A stretch of DNA of 43,246 nucleotides from JAWWPG01 sp037719575 (GCA_037719575.1 JBBJMF010000011.1:1-43246), one strand, 5' to 3'; counted from the first letter of the stretch, positions 6,828 to 15,103 are shown. Notes: generated by a model not told the origin, from the sequence alone. A program made the numbers and translations.

Positions 6828-7597
6828 CGATGAACCCCACGTCGGTCGACCCGGACGTCCCCACCGAACCGGCTATCGGGCCACCGGCCGGTCCTGGCCG
6901 CCGGCTCTTTCGCGGTGCTCGCGAGATCGTGGTGATCGTCGCGATCGCGCTCGTCGCGTCCGCGCTGATGCGGGCCTTCGTCGTGCAGGCGTTCTACGTC
7001 CCGACCGGTTCGATGCTCCCTGCGATCCAGCTGCACGACAAGATCCTGGTGAGCCGCATCGGGGGCATCCACCGCGGAGAGGTCGTGGTGTTCCGAGATC
7101 CCGGCGGCTGGATCGCGCCCGACGAGAAGTCGGGCGCGCCCGGGCCCCTGCGGGCGGGTCTCGAGTTCGTCGGCGTGTTGCCCCAGTCGAGCGACGACCA
7201 CCTGGTGAAACGCGTGGTCGGTCTGCCGGGAGACCACGTGGTGTGTTGCTCGACCGCGGGCCTGCTGCGGATCAACGGGAAGCCGATCGAGGAGTCGAGC
7301 TACCTGTTCCAGGGAGGGGAGGCCGCGGACAACCTGGTGTTCGACGTCGTCGTCCCCGCCAGGCACATCTTCGTGCTCGGTGACAACCGCTACCACTCCG
7401 GTGACTCCTCGCGGCACCTCCCGTCGCAGGATGCCTTCGTGCCCGAGAGCCTGGTCACGGGGCGGGCGATGGCGGTGATCTGGCCGCCGAGCCATGCTCA
7501 CATCCTGCACATCCCCGACGCCTTCTCGGACATCCCACCGGGGCAGACGCCACCCGCGCAGGGTCTCATCGACCAGCCGCCGCGGTCGAGCCGGTGA
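6824..7597 (+). CDS. lepB: Signal peptidase I (second of two)
   Basis: A 257-residue paralogue of the preceding protein. Catalytic Ser63 lies in PTGSMLPAI (60-68) and Lys129 in LVKRVVGLPGD (127-137), with box E GDNRYHSGDSS. One N-terminal membrane segment (about 34-53); unlike the first copy there is no C-terminal hydrophobic segment, and the protein ends in a Pro-rich tail. It begins inside the stop of the first gene, so both are translated from one message. Both catalytic dyads are intact, so both are likely active, possibly with different substrate preference. Confidence 0.92.
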   Translation: MTMNPTSVDPDVPTEPAIGPPAGPGRRLFRGAREIVVIVAIALVASALMRAFVVQAFYVPTGSMLPAIQLHDKILVSRIGGIHRGEVVVFRDPGGWIAPDEKSGAPGPLRAGLEFVGVLPQSSDDHLVKRVVGLPGDHVVCCSTAGLLRINGKPIEESSYLFQGGEAADNLVFDVVVPARHIFVLGDNRYHSGDSSRHLPSQDAFVPESLVTGRAMAVIWPPSHAHILHIPDAFSDIPPGQTPPAQGLIDQPPRSSR

Positions 7598-7610
7598 CGT
7601 CCTGGCGACC

Positions 7611-8327
7611 ATGACCCCACTTCCCAAGGGCAGCACGGTCCGCAAGGACGCGGGTCTGTACGGCTACGAGCGCGCGCTGCGTCGCGGGGGTCTCGCACCG
7701 ATCGCCGGCGTGGACGAGGCGGGTCGCGGGGCCTGCGCAGGGCCGCTCGTCGCGGCTGCGGCGATCCTGCCCGATGGTGTCGCGGGCATCGTGCCCGGTC
7801 TCGCCGACTCCAAGCTGCTGACGGCGAAGGCGCGGGAGGCGTGCTTCCAACAGGTCGTGAGACGTGCCGTCGCCTGGTCGGTCGTCGTGATCGAACCGGG
7901 GGAGTGCGACGCCCTCGGCATGCACGTCGCCAATGTCGAGGCCCTTCGGCGAAGTCTGGCCAGGCTGCACGTGCGGCCGAGGTACGCGCTGACCGACGGG
8001 TTCCCGGTCGACGGGCTCGGCGTCCCCGGGCTGGCGATGTGGAAGGGCGACCGGGTGGCCGCGTGCATCTCGGCGGCGTCCGTCCTCGCGAAGGTCACCC
8101 GCGACAAGATGATGTGTGACCTGCACGTGGAGTTCCCGGCCTACCGCTTCGACGTCCACAAGGGCTACGTCACTAAGGAGCATCAGGGAGCACTCGCCGA
8201 GCACGGACCGTCGCCGGTGCATCGCCGCCGGTTCATCAACGTACGTCGCGCGGAGTCCGGCCCCCCGACGTGGGAGGCGATCGACTGGCGAGACGACGAG
8301 TCACGGGAGCGCCTTGATGAGTGCTGA
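7611..8327 (+). CDS. rnhB: Ribonuclease HII
   Basis: A 238-residue RNase HII, which cuts RNA in RNA-DNA hybrids and removes misincorporated ribonucleotides. The DEDD site is visible: Asp35/Glu36 (GVDEAGRG), Asp129 (LTDGFP) and Asp147 (WKGDRV), followed by the SAASVLAKVTRD motif. The ATG at 7611 lies 13 nt after the lepB stop; longer in-frame starts lie inside lepB. The conserved order lepB-rnhB-DUF2469 supports the call. The end overlaps the next gene by 11 nt. Confidence 0.94.
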   Translation: MTPLPKGSTVRKDAGLYGYERALRRGGLAPIAGVDEAGRGACAGPLVAAAAILPDGVAGIVPGLADSKLLTAKAREACFQQVVRRAVAWSVVVIEPGECDALGMHVANVEALRRSLARLHVRPRYALTDGFPVDGLGVPGLAMWKGDRVAACISAASVLAKVTRDKMMCDLHVEFPAYRFDVHKGYVTKEHQGALAEHGPSPVHRRRFINVRRAESGPPTWEAIDWRDDESRERLDEC

Positions 8328-8625
8328 GGACCTGGAGAAGTACGAGACCGAGATGGAGCTGCAGCTCTATCGGGAGTACCGCGACGTCGTCGGTATCTTC
8401 ACCTACGTCGTGGAGACCGACCGGCGCTTCTACCTGTGCAACCAGGTCGACCTGAAGGTCAGGACGGAGTCCGGCGACGCCTACTTCGAGGTCACGATGA
8501 GCGACGCCTGGGTGTGGGACATGTACCGTCCGGCGCGTTTCGCCAAGAACGTCAAGGTCGTCACGTTCAAGGATGTCAACATCGAGGAGCTCGCGGCCTC
8601 GGACCTCCAGCCTCCGAAGTCCTGA
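8317..8625 (+). CDS. DUF2469 family protein
   Basis: A 102-residue protein of the actinobacteria-specific DUF2469 family (Rv2901c-like), always found after rnhB. It begins MSAEDLEKYETEMEL and is rich in acidic and aromatic residues (YREYRDVVGIFTYVVE, DAWVWDMYRPARFAKNVKVVTFKDVNIEEL). It has no signal peptide, membrane segment or recognised catalytic motif. It starts 11 nt inside rnhB, which implies coupled translation. The function is unknown. Confidence 0.92.
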   Translation: MSAEDLEKYETEMELQLYREYRDVVGIFTYVVETDRRFYLCNQVDLKVRTESGDAYFEVTMSDAWVWDMYRPARFAKNVKVVTFKDVNIEELAASDLQPPKS

Positions 8626-8630
8626 TCGGC

Positions 8631-8668
8631 CTGTCCACAACCTCGGGTCCGCTGGCTTCTCGTCCACA
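8631..8668 (+). promoter_or_regulatory. Two DnaA-box-like 9-mers before yraN
   Basis: CTGTCCACA (8631-8639) and TCGTCCACA (8660-8668) are in the same orientation, 29 bp apart, in the 105-nt gap between the DUF2469 gene and yraN. Both resemble the actinobacterial DnaA box TTGTCCACA (7 of 9 matches each). No AT-rich unwinding region is seen, so this is not an origin. Confidence 0.35.
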
Positions 8669-8730
8669 GCCCACCGGCGCCATGAGGCTCGGAGTCGCCC
8701 GTGCCCGGCATGCTTGCCGGGGAGGTGGCC

Positions 8731-9099
8731 ATGGCAGCGACGTACGCACAGCGCAGGGCGCTCGGAGAGTATGGGGAGCGGCTGGCGGCCGCGGAGCTCG
8801 AGCGGCGCGGGCTCGAGGTGCTCGAACGGAACTGGCGGTGCGCCCAGGGCGAGCTCGACATCGTGGCGCGCCATCGCGACCTGCTGGTGGTCTGCGAGGT
8901 CAAGACCCGCAGCAGCGACAGGTACGGCAGCCCGGTGCAGGCGATCACGCCGGCCAAGGCCGAGCGGCTCCACCGGCTGGCCTTCGCCTGGTGCGCGGCG
9001 CATGAGGTCTCGTTCGCTGCGCTGCGCGTCGACGTGATCACGGTTCTCCTCGTCCGCCGATCGTCGCCCGTGGTCACGCACTACGCCGGGCTCACCTGA
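8731..9099 (+). CDS. YraN/UPF0102 family nuclease-like protein
   Basis: A 122-residue UPF0102 protein with a restriction-endonuclease-like core. Seen: GELDIVARHRDLLVVCEVKTR (residues 40-60), where Glu41/Asp43 and Glu56/Lys58 match the family's D/E...ExK signature. The start is ATG 8731, with GGAGGT 4 nt upstream (8721-8726) and family length; in-frame GTG 8701 and ATG 8710 would add a short, unconserved N-terminus. It lies 1 nt before comM. The conserved neighbours ComM and DprA suggest a role in DNA processing, which is inference. Confidence 0.88.
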   Translation: MAATYAQRRALGEYGERLAAAELERRGLEVLERNWRCAQGELDIVARHRDLLVVCEVKTRSSDRYGSPVQAITPAKAERLHRLAFAWCAAHEVSFAALRVDVITVLLVRRSSPVVTHYAGLT

Positions 9100-9100
9100 G

Positions 9101-10681
9101 ATGGGCACCGGGCTCATCTACTCGGTATCGCTCGACGGGATCGTCGGCCGGCTCGTCTGTGTCGAGGCGGACATCAGCGCCGGCGTCCCCGGATGGGCAC
9201 TGAGCGGTCTGCCCGACGCCTCCGTCTCCGAGTCGCGTGACCGGTGCCGAGCCGCGCTGCTCAACAGCGAGCAGAAGTGGCCCGATCTCAAGATCACCGT
9301 CGGCATGTACCCCGCGGACGTGCGAAAGGTCGGCTCGCACTACGACCTCCCCATCGCGCTCGCCCTGCTCGCCGCCCAGGGCGATCTCCCCGCCGAGCCC
9401 CTGCGGTCGACCGTCGCGTTCGGCGAGCTCGGGCTGGACGGCCGGCTCCGCAGTGTGCCCGGAGTCCTGCCGGCGGTGCTCTCGGCCGCCGACAACGGGC
9501 TCGAGCGCGTCATCGTGCCAGCTGTCAACGCCCGCGAGGCACGGTTGATCGACGGCGTGCAGGTCCTCGGCGTCAGCTCGCTCGCGGAATGCATCGCGAT
9601 CCTGCGAGGCGAGGAGCCGCCAGCAGCGGATGATCTCGGGGCGTGGCCCAGGCCCGCGGGCGCTGGGCCCGGACGGCTGTCGCAGCGGGACGAGAGCGAC
9701 CTCACGGACGTCCGTGGCCAGCACCTGGCTCGATGGTGCATCGAGGTCGCTGCTGCGGGGCGTCACCACGTGTTCCTCGAGGGTCCACCCGGATCGGGCA
9801 AGACCATGCTTGCCGAGCGCTTCCCGCGCCTGTTGCCCGACCTGGAGGTCTGGCAGTCGATCGAGGCCACGCTGGTGCACTCGCTGGCCGGACTGTTGGC
9901 TCGCGACGACCCCCGTGTCTCGCGTCCGCCCTACCAGGCGCCGAACCATGCCGACACGGTGCCGTCGGTGATCGGTGGCGGCGGGCGACTGATCAAGCCC
10001 GGCGCCATCAGCCTCGCCCACCACGGGGTGCTGTTCCTCGACGAGGCACTCGAGTTCCGCCCCAGCGTGCACGACGCGCTGCGGCAGCCGCTCGAGAGCG
10101 GGGAGATCTCGATCCGGCGGTCCGACGGAGCTGCCCGGTTCCCGGCTCGTTTCCAGCTGATCCTCGCGGCCAACCCGTGCCCCTGTGGACTCGCCTACGG
10201 CAAGGGCCGTGAGTGCACGTGTCCGCCGTCGAAGCGGCGGCAGTACCAGGAGCGGCTCAGCGGGCCGGTGCGCGACCGGCTCGACATCGTCCACACGGTG
10301 CTGCCGGTCTCTCGCGCCGAGATGCGCCAGGAGGTAGGCCCCAACGGTTCGAGCCAGGGCGTCGCCCATCGGGTGGCCGAGGCACGCGAGCGAGCCAAGG
10401 CACGGTTCACCGGGCTGCCCTGGCTGACGAACGCCGAGATCCCGGGGTTCGAGTTCCGCCGGCGCTGTCCGCTCTCGGCAGACCTGACGCTGCCGATCGA
10501 GGACAAGGTGGCCGACGGGAAGCTGACCCAGCGTGGGGCAGATCGGGTTTGCCGGCTGGCCTGGACGGTGGCGGACCTCGGTGGCCGCGACCGACCGGCA
10601 GTCACGGATGTCCGGGAGGCGCTGTTCCTGCGGACCCGGGGCGTGCATGGTCAGTCCTGCGGAGCCGAGCGGGTCGCCTGA
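9101..10681 (+). CDS. YifB/ComM family Mg-chelatase-like AAA+ ATPase
   Basis: A 526-residue protein of the YifB/ComM family. An N-terminal Lon-like S5 fold (about 20-170; GLPDASVSESRDR, YDLPIALALL) is followed by an AAA+ domain with Walker A GPPGSGKT (228-235) and Walker B VLFLDEALEF, then NPCPCG and further cysteines that can bind zinc, and a C-terminal Mg-chelatase domain (RGADRVCRLAWTVADL). In Vibrio and Haemophilus ComM is a hexameric helicase that promotes branch migration during natural transformation; its role in actinobacteria without a complete uptake system is less clear. It is translationally coupled with dprA (TGATG overlap). Confidence 0.93.
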   Translation: MGTGLIYSVSLDGIVGRLVCVEADISAGVPGWALSGLPDASVSESRDRCRAALLNSEQKWPDLKITVGMYPADVRKVGSHYDLPIALALLAAQGDLPAEPLRSTVAFGELGLDGRLRSVPGVLPAVLSAADNGLERVIVPAVNAREARLIDGVQVLGVSSLAECIAILRGEEPPAADDLGAWPRPAGAGPGRLSQRDESDLTDVRGQHLARWCIEVAAAGRHHVFLEGPPGSGKTMLAERFPRLLPDLEVWQSIEATLVHSLAGLLARDDPRVSRPPYQAPNHADTVPSVIGGGGRLIKPGAISLAHHGVLFLDEALEFRPSVHDALRQPLESGEISIRRSDGAARFPARFQLILAANPCPCGLAYGKGRECTCPPSKRRQYQERLSGPVRDRLDIVHTVLPVSRAEMRQEVGPNGSSQGVAHRVAEARERAKARFTGLPWLTNAEIPGFEFRRRCPLSADLTLPIEDKVADGKLTQRGADRVCRLAWTVADLGGRDRPAVTDVREALFLRTRGVHGQSCGAERVA

Positions 10682-11832
10682 TGAGAGCGTCCGAGCAGGA
10701 GCGGATCGCGCGGATGCAGATGGGCCGGGTCGCCGAGCCGGGCGACCCCGATGCCTGCCTGCTGGTCCGGGAGCACTCCGCCGCTGCTCTCGTCGAACGG
10801 CTTCGAGCGGGCCACCTCGCGCAGCCCAAGGCGCAGGCGTGGGCCGCGCGCCTCCCAAGCGCCGACGCCGACGCCATGCGGCGGGCGGCGGAACGGGTCG
10901 CGGCGCGGTTCCTGGTGCCAGGCGACCCGGCGTGGCCCGATGGGCTGGCCGACCTCATGCCGCTCGAGTCCGTCGCCGGCGAGCGCCGCGCGGGCGAACC
11001 GTTCGGCCTCTGGGTGCGCGGCCCGCTTCGCCTCGCGGAGCTGGCCGGCACGTCCGTCGCGATCGTGGGAGCCCGCGCGGCCAGCGACTATGGGGTCTAT
11101 GCAGCCGGATCGCTGGCGGCGGGCTGCGCTGCACGGGGGCGAGTCGTCGTGTCCGGCGGCGCCTATGGCATCGACGCTGCGGCACACCGCGGGGCGCTCG
11201 CCGCCGACGGTGCCACGGTGGCCGTGTTGGCGTCGGGGATCGACCGTCTCTACCCGGCCGGAATGGGTGGCCTGTTCGACGAGGTTGCCTCGTCCGGGCT
11301 GCTCGTGAGCGAGGCGGCACCGGGCTGTGCCCCCAGCCGGTCGCGCTTCCTCGTCCGCAACAGGCTGATCGCGGCCCTGAGCGTGGGAACGGTCGTGGTG
11401 GAGGCGGCGTTGCGCAGCGGGTCGCTGAACACCGCCCGGTGGGCACGGGACATCGGACGGGTCCTGATGGGGGTGCCGGGGCCGATCACCTCGATGATGT
11501 CGGCCGGGGTGCACGAGATGCTCCGGCAACCCGAGAGCATCCTGGTCACCGACGCCGACGAGATCCTGGAGCTCGTCGCACCGATCGGGAGCGAACCGGC
11601 CCCGGCCAAGCAGGGTGACATTGGTCCGCGGGACTCGCTCGACCCGCTTCACCGGAGGCTGCTCGACGCCGTGCCCAAGGTGGCACCGGCACCGACGGGG
11701 TCGATCGCCACCATCGCCGAGATGCCGCCGGCCGAGGCGCTGGGAGAGCTCGCGGAACTCGCCCGACGAGGGTTCGTCATCGCCGTCGGAGGGGGCTGGC
11801 GGCTGCCGCCGAGCACGTCCGACGCGCCCTGA
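10681..11832 (+). CDS. dprA: DNA-processing protein DprA
   Basis: A 383-residue DprA/Smf protein that binds single-stranded DNA and loads RecA during transformation. The Rossmann core spans about 125-290: AIVGARAASDYG (127-138), SGGAYGIDAAAHRGAL (158-173), LASGIDRLYP, RNRLIAALS and GSLNTARWA. A C-terminal winged-helix domain (about 320-378) follows an Ala/Pro linker. The ATG shares one base with the comM stop. Longer in-frame ORFs start within comM and are not supported. Confidence 0.93.
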   Translation: MRASEQERIARMQMGRVAEPGDPDACLLVREHSAAALVERLRAGHLAQPKAQAWAARLPSADADAMRRAAERVAARFLVPGDPAWPDGLADLMPLESVAGERRAGEPFGLWVRGPLRLAELAGTSVAIVGARAASDYGVYAAGSLAAGCAARGRVVVSGGAYGIDAAAHRGALAADGATVAVLASGIDRLYPAGMGGLFDEVASSGLLVSEAAPGCAPSRSRFLVRNRLIAALSVGTVVVEAALRSGSLNTARWARDIGRVLMGVPGPITSMMSAGVHEMLRQPESILVTDADEILELVAPIGSEPAPAKQGDIGPRDSLDPLHRRLLDAVPKVAPAPTGSIATIAEMPPAEALGELAELARRGFVIAVGGGWRLPPSTSDAP

Positions 11833-11860
11833 CTCCTCCGCTAGCCGTCACCCGCGGTGC

Positions 11861-11866
11861 GACACT
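11861..11866 (+). promoter_or_regulatory. Candidate -10 element, leaderless start of xerC
   Basis: GACACT ends exactly 6 nt before the ATG at 11873. It is a weaker TAnnnT match (G in place of T) but the spacing is the same as at several other starts in the window. No Shine-Dalgarno is visible. Confidence 0.3.
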
Positions 11867-11872
11867 GGGCCC

Positions 11873-12802
11873 ATGGCCGGGGAGCGGGAGATCGCCGAGC
11901 CGCTCGCGAGCGTGCTGGCGGCCTACGAGCGGCACCTCGTGCTCGGGCGAGACGTGACGGCCCACACCGTGCGTGCCTACCTCGCAGACGTCTCCGACCT
12001 GTTCGAGCACCTCACCAGGCTCGGATGCGTCGACCTGGCCGCGCTCGACATCGCCATGCTGCGCAGCTGGCTGGCAAAGCAGCAGAGCCTCGGCAAGGCG
12101 CGGACGACGATGGCCAGACGGGCAACCGCGATCCGCGTCTTCACGGCCTGGGCGCACCATGGCGGCATCCTGGCGTCTGACCCCGGTGCGCTGCTCGGCA
12201 GTCCGAAGCCACATCGCACGCTGCCCGCGGTGCTGGACGTGCACGACGTCCGAGCGCTGCTGGACGCCGCGCAGACGAGGATCGACGGGGGTGGACCGGT
12301 TGCCATGCGCGATGTCGCGATCCTCGAGCTGCTCTACGCGAGTGGTATCCGGGTGGGGGAGCTCGTCGGGCTCGACATCGACGACCTCGACACCACACGT
12401 CGCGTGGTTCGGGTTTTCGGCAAAGGACGCAAGGAGCGGATGGCGCCGTACGGCGTGCCGGCGGCCGACGCGATCCGCCGATGGCTCGACGACGGACGCC
12501 GTCACCTGGCGCGGCCCGGCAGCGGCGCCGCCCTCTTCCTCGGCACCCGCGGCGGTCGTCTCGACCAGCGAGCTGTGCGCACGCTCGTGCACGCCAGGCT
12601 CGCGGAAGTTCCGGGTGCCCCCGACACCGGCCCGCACGGTCTGCGCCACACCGCTGCGACACATCTGCTGGAAGGCGGCGCGGACCTGCGCGCCGTCCAG
12701 GAGATCCTCGGTCACGCGTCACTCGCAACCACGCAGCTCTATACCCATGTCACGACGGAGCGGCTGCGCACCGCCTATCGCCAGGCCCATCCACGCGCCT
12801 GA
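11873..12802 (+). CDS. xerC: Tyrosine recombinase XerC
   Basis: A 309-residue tyrosine recombinase. An N-terminal SAM-like DNA-binding domain (about 10-100) precedes the catalytic domain with the full active site: Arg160 (SGIRVGEL), Lys184 (FGKGRKER), His255 and Arg258 (HGLRHTAATH), His281 (LGHASLATTQ) and nucleophile Tyr290 (LYTHV). Length and motifs match XerC/XerD, which resolve chromosome dimers at dif. The position after dprA and before rpsB is the conserved actinobacterial xerC locus, so it is a housekeeping gene and not part of a mobile element; no attachment sites were seen. Start ATG 11873 follows a -10-like hexamer. Confidence 0.92.
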   Translation: MAGEREIAEPLASVLAAYERHLVLGRDVTAHTVRAYLADVSDLFEHLTRLGCVDLAALDIAMLRSWLAKQQSLGKARTTMARRATAIRVFTAWAHHGGILASDPGALLGSPKPHRTLPAVLDVHDVRALLDAAQTRIDGGGPVAMRDVAILELLYASGIRVGELVGLDIDDLDTTRRVVRVFGKGRKERMAPYGVPAADAIRRWLDDGRRHLARPGSGAALFLGTRGGRLDQRAVRTLVHARLAEVPGAPDTGPHGLRHTAATHLLEGGADLRAVQEILGHASLATTQLYTHVTTERLRTAYRQAHPRA

Positions 12803-12813
12803 CGCCGGGTTGA

Positions 12814-12834
12814 GTCCGAACAGGCCCGTCGGAC
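12814..12834. terminator. Candidate bidirectional terminator between xerC and the M23 gene
   Basis: GTCCGA (12814-12819), a 9-nt loop and TCGGAC (12829-12834) form a 6-bp hairpin in the 63-nt gap between convergent genes. There is no U-tract on either strand, so termination is only suggested by position. Confidence 0.35.
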
Positions 12835-12865
12835 AGGCCATCCGGTGAGCGATCTGCGGGTTGGG

Positions 12866-13453
12866 TCAAGGTCCACGACCGGCCAGCAGCCCCGCACGAG
12901 CACCTGATGCGCCACCAGGTGACGGTGGCAGAAGTCGTCCCGGCTCGACGCCGTGGTCCAGACCCTCGAGGGGCTTCAGCCGGACCGGCCGGGCGGGGAG
13001 GAGGCGCAGCGGGTCGAGGTAGGACTCGCCGCGTCTCACTCCCAGGTGCAGGCAGATCGCCGGTGCACAGTGCGAGTGCACGGCCTGAAGAGACCCGATC
13101 GGCTGCCCTGCCACGACCTGCGCTCCCACGGGGACAAGTGCGGTGGCCGGCTGGTAGGTGGACCTCAGCGCGCCATGATCCACGACGATGACGCCCCGGC
13201 CCGCGACCGAGCCCGCGAAGCCGACCGTACCGCCACCGACCGCGAGCACCGGCTGACCTGCCGAGCCCGCCAGGTCGACGCCACGGTGCCCGGGTCCGTA
13301 GGGCGACTCGGGTGGCTCGAAGAAGCGCACCACGTGAGGCACGGGGTCGAGCGGCCACCCCCAGTCCGTCGCCCGCTCAGCCGCCGAGGTGGACGTGCCC
13401 GGCGCGAGCACCGCGAGCAGGATCGCCACGGTTGCAGTGATTGGTCGTCTCAT
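12866..13453 (-). CDS. Secreted M23/LytM-fold protein with altered HxH motif
   Basis: A 195-residue exported protein with a LytM/M23 fold. A signal peptide covers about residues 1-25 (cleavage near TSAAERA). The fold is shown by GHRGVDLAG (55-63, giving HxxxD at His56/Asp60), GQPVLAVGGGTVGFAG, VVDHGALRSTYQP and ICLHLGVRRGESYLDPL. Active M23 peptidases end with HxH; here the first His is Cys134 (CLH), leaving His136. HSHC at 126-129 nearby may contribute. Many proteins at this locus share CLHWG, so the change is a subfamily trait and hydrolase activity is doubtful. Likely role: binding or trimming peptidoglycan. It faces rpsB divergently. Confidence 0.85.
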   Translation of the reverse strand: MRRPITATVAILLAVLAPGTSTSAAERATDWGWPLDPVPHVVRFFEPPESPYGPGHRGVDLAGSAGQPVLAVGGGTVGFAGSVAGRGVIVVDHGALRSTYQPATALVPVGAQVVAGQPIGSLQAVHSHCAPAICLHLGVRRGESYLDPLRLLPARPVRLKPLEGLDHGVEPGRLLPPSPGGASGARAGLLAGRGP

Positions 13454-13595
13454 GGGATCGAGACTGCCGGGAACGGCATCCGGCGGCGGCTGCGGCGTGG
13501 TCTCCTGTGGACCGCCGGCCGCTGGCGAGGGGCTGGGGAAAGTCCGGACCCGTCTTCGTCGTCGGCTGATGGCAGGCCCCTCCTCGCTGGGCGTT

Positions 13596-13624
13596 TTCGA
13601 CGGGGTGTCCTGGTGCCCTACACT
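13596..13624 (+). promoter_or_regulatory. Putative rpsB promoter
   Basis: TTCGAC (13596-13601), a 17-nt spacer and TACACT (13619-13624). The -35 type (TTCGxx) matches those proposed for rpsP and rplS. Predicted start is near 13631, giving a leader of about 218 nt. Between 13454 and 13595 I see no gene. Confidence 0.5.
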
Positions 13625-13630
13625 TGCTCG

Positions 13631-13848
13631 CAGCGGCCCGTCTTGGCGGGTCGACTTCGCACGCCCACACGCCGCGGCATTGTCGCGGGCGCGTGCCGTG
13701 GTCTCGTCAGCCGGCCCCGGGCCTTCGGACGAGTGGCACTCGCGTGAGCGTCAGGGTTTCGATGCCATCGAAACGTCAACCACACAGGCGGCGGTCCACG
13801 GGTTGCCGCAGGAACGGTGCTCGCATGAGCACCGAAGGAGGAACCGCC
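13631..13848 (+). promoter_or_regulatory. Structured rpsB 5' leader
   Basis: Three hairpins are visible. (1) 13634-13640 with 13647-13653, 7 bp with one G-U, at the predicted 5' end. (2) GTTTCGAT (13756-13763), loop GCC, ATCGAAAC (13767-13774), a perfect 8-bp stem. (3) CGGTGCTC (13815-13822), loop GCAT, GAGCACCG (13827-13834), a perfect 8-bp stem that ends directly at the AAGGAGG Shine-Dalgarno (13835-13841). An upstream ATG (13825) lies in the third loop. Such a leader fits autoregulation by S2, known for other bacteria, but here it is inference. Confidence 0.5.
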
Positions 13849-15027
13849 ATGGCCGTCGTGTCCATGCGCCAGCTGCTCGAGAGCGGCGTCCACTTCGGGC
13901 ATCAGACCCGTCGCTGGAACCCGAAGATGAAGCGATTCATCATGACCGAGCGCAACGGCATCTACATCATCGACCTGCAGCAGTCGCTCGCCTACATCGA
14001 CCGGAGCTACGCCTTCATCAAGGGTGCGGTCGCGGCTGGCGGCAACGTGCTGTTCGTCGGCACCAAGAAGCAGGCCCAGGAGGCCATCGAGGAGCAGGCG
14101 AAGCGGGTGGGGATGCCGTTCGTCAGCCAGCGCTGGCTCGGCGGCATGCTGACGAACTTCCAGACCGTGCACCAGCGCATCCAGCGGCTCAAGGAGCTCG
14201 AGGAGATCGACTTCGACGACGTGGCCGGGTCCGGTCGCACGAAGAAGGAGCTCCTGCACATGAGCCGCGAGAAGGAGAAGCTGTCCCGCACGCTCGGCGG
14301 TATCCGCGACATGCCTCGGGTGCCCGCAGCCGTCTGGATCGTCGACACCAACAAGGAGCACCTCGCCGTCGACGAGGCGCGCAAGCTCGGTATCCCCGTC
14401 GTCGCGATCCTCGACAGCAACTGTGACCCCGACATGGTCGACTTCCCGATCCCGGGCAACGACGACGCGATCCGCTCCGTCACGCTGCTCACCAGGGTCG
14501 TCGCCGACGCCGTCGCCGACGGGCTGATGGCCCGGGCCGGCGTCAAGAGCGGCGACGAGGCTCCCGGAGAGGAGCTCGGCGCCGAGGAACCACTCGCCGA
14601 GTGGGAGCGTGAGCTGCTCACCGGTGACACGGCCACACCAGCGGCTGCCGACGCCGTGTCGCCACCGTCCCCGGTTCTGACGACTCCTGATTCCGAGGGT
14701 CCCACCGCCGAGGCGGCACACGCGGCCGTGGCCGCGCCAGCCGAGCCTGCTGTCGCCGACGCTTCCGCAACCGACGGGTCCCCGAGCGGGGATGCCGCCA
14801 CCGAGTCGTCGAAACCGGAGGAAGTGGAATCCTCGATGACCGAGAAGCTCGCCGCCCTCGCGACCAATGCGGTCGCAGCTGTCGCGACAACGGTGCTCTC
14901 CACCCGCTCGGGCTCGTCGGACTCCGATGCAGGTGACGACGAAGCGCAGCCCGAGTCCACGACCCCGACCGCGACCGCGACCGAGCCGGCAGCCGACCCG
15001 CCAACCGATGACACTCCTGCGTCCTGA
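13849..15027 (+). CDS. rpsB: 30S ribosomal protein S2 with long C-terminal extension
   Basis: S2 of the small ribosomal subunit. The core (about 1-255) is canonical: LLESGVHFGHQTRRWNPKMKRFI (9-31), RWLGGMLTNFQT (95-106), VWIVDTNKEH, PVVAILDSNCDPD (183-195) and IPGNDDAIRS. The protein has 392 residues against about 230-300 usually. Residues from about 260 are an Ala/Ser/Thr/Glu/Pro-rich, acidic tail of about 130 residues without visible repeats at DNA level, except for a possible amphipathic stretch MTEKLAALATNAVAAVATTV. ATG 13849 has AGGAGG 7 nt upstream. It is followed by tsf in the conserved rpsB-tsf pair. Confidence 0.95.
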   Translation: MAVVSMRQLLESGVHFGHQTRRWNPKMKRFIMTERNGIYIIDLQQSLAYIDRSYAFIKGAVAAGGNVLFVGTKKQAQEAIEEQAKRVGMPFVSQRWLGGMLTNFQTVHQRIQRLKELEEIDFDDVAGSGRTKKELLHMSREKEKLSRTLGGIRDMPRVPAAVWIVDTNKEHLAVDEARKLGIPVVAILDSNCDPDMVDFPIPGNDDAIRSVTLLTRVVADAVADGLMARAGVKSGDEAPGEELGAEEPLAEWERELLTGDTATPAAADAVSPPSPVLTTPDSEGPTAEAAHAAVAAPAEPAVADASATDGSPSGDAATESSKPEEVESSMTEKLAALATNAVAAVATTVLSTRSGSSDSDAGDDEAQPESTTPTATATEPAADPPTDDTPAS

Positions 15028-15103
15028 GCCCCATGAAGACAGGTACGACGTGTGGTCGCCTCGAGGACGGCCACTGACTTGAACAGAACGGACTGACGAC
15101 TAG

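Noticed and set aside
8631..8668. Replication origin
   Set aside because: Only two DnaA-box-like words are seen, with no AT-rich region and no dnaA or dnaN nearby.
11873..12802. XerC as an integrase marking a mobile element
   Set aside because: No att-like direct repeats or other mobile genes are present; the neighbours dprA and rpsB show it is the housekeeping copy.
13389..14426. Plus-strand ORF of 345 codons overlapping rpsB out of frame
   Set aside because: Its 3' part runs out of frame through rpsB and its 5' part lies opposite the M23 gene start and in the leader.
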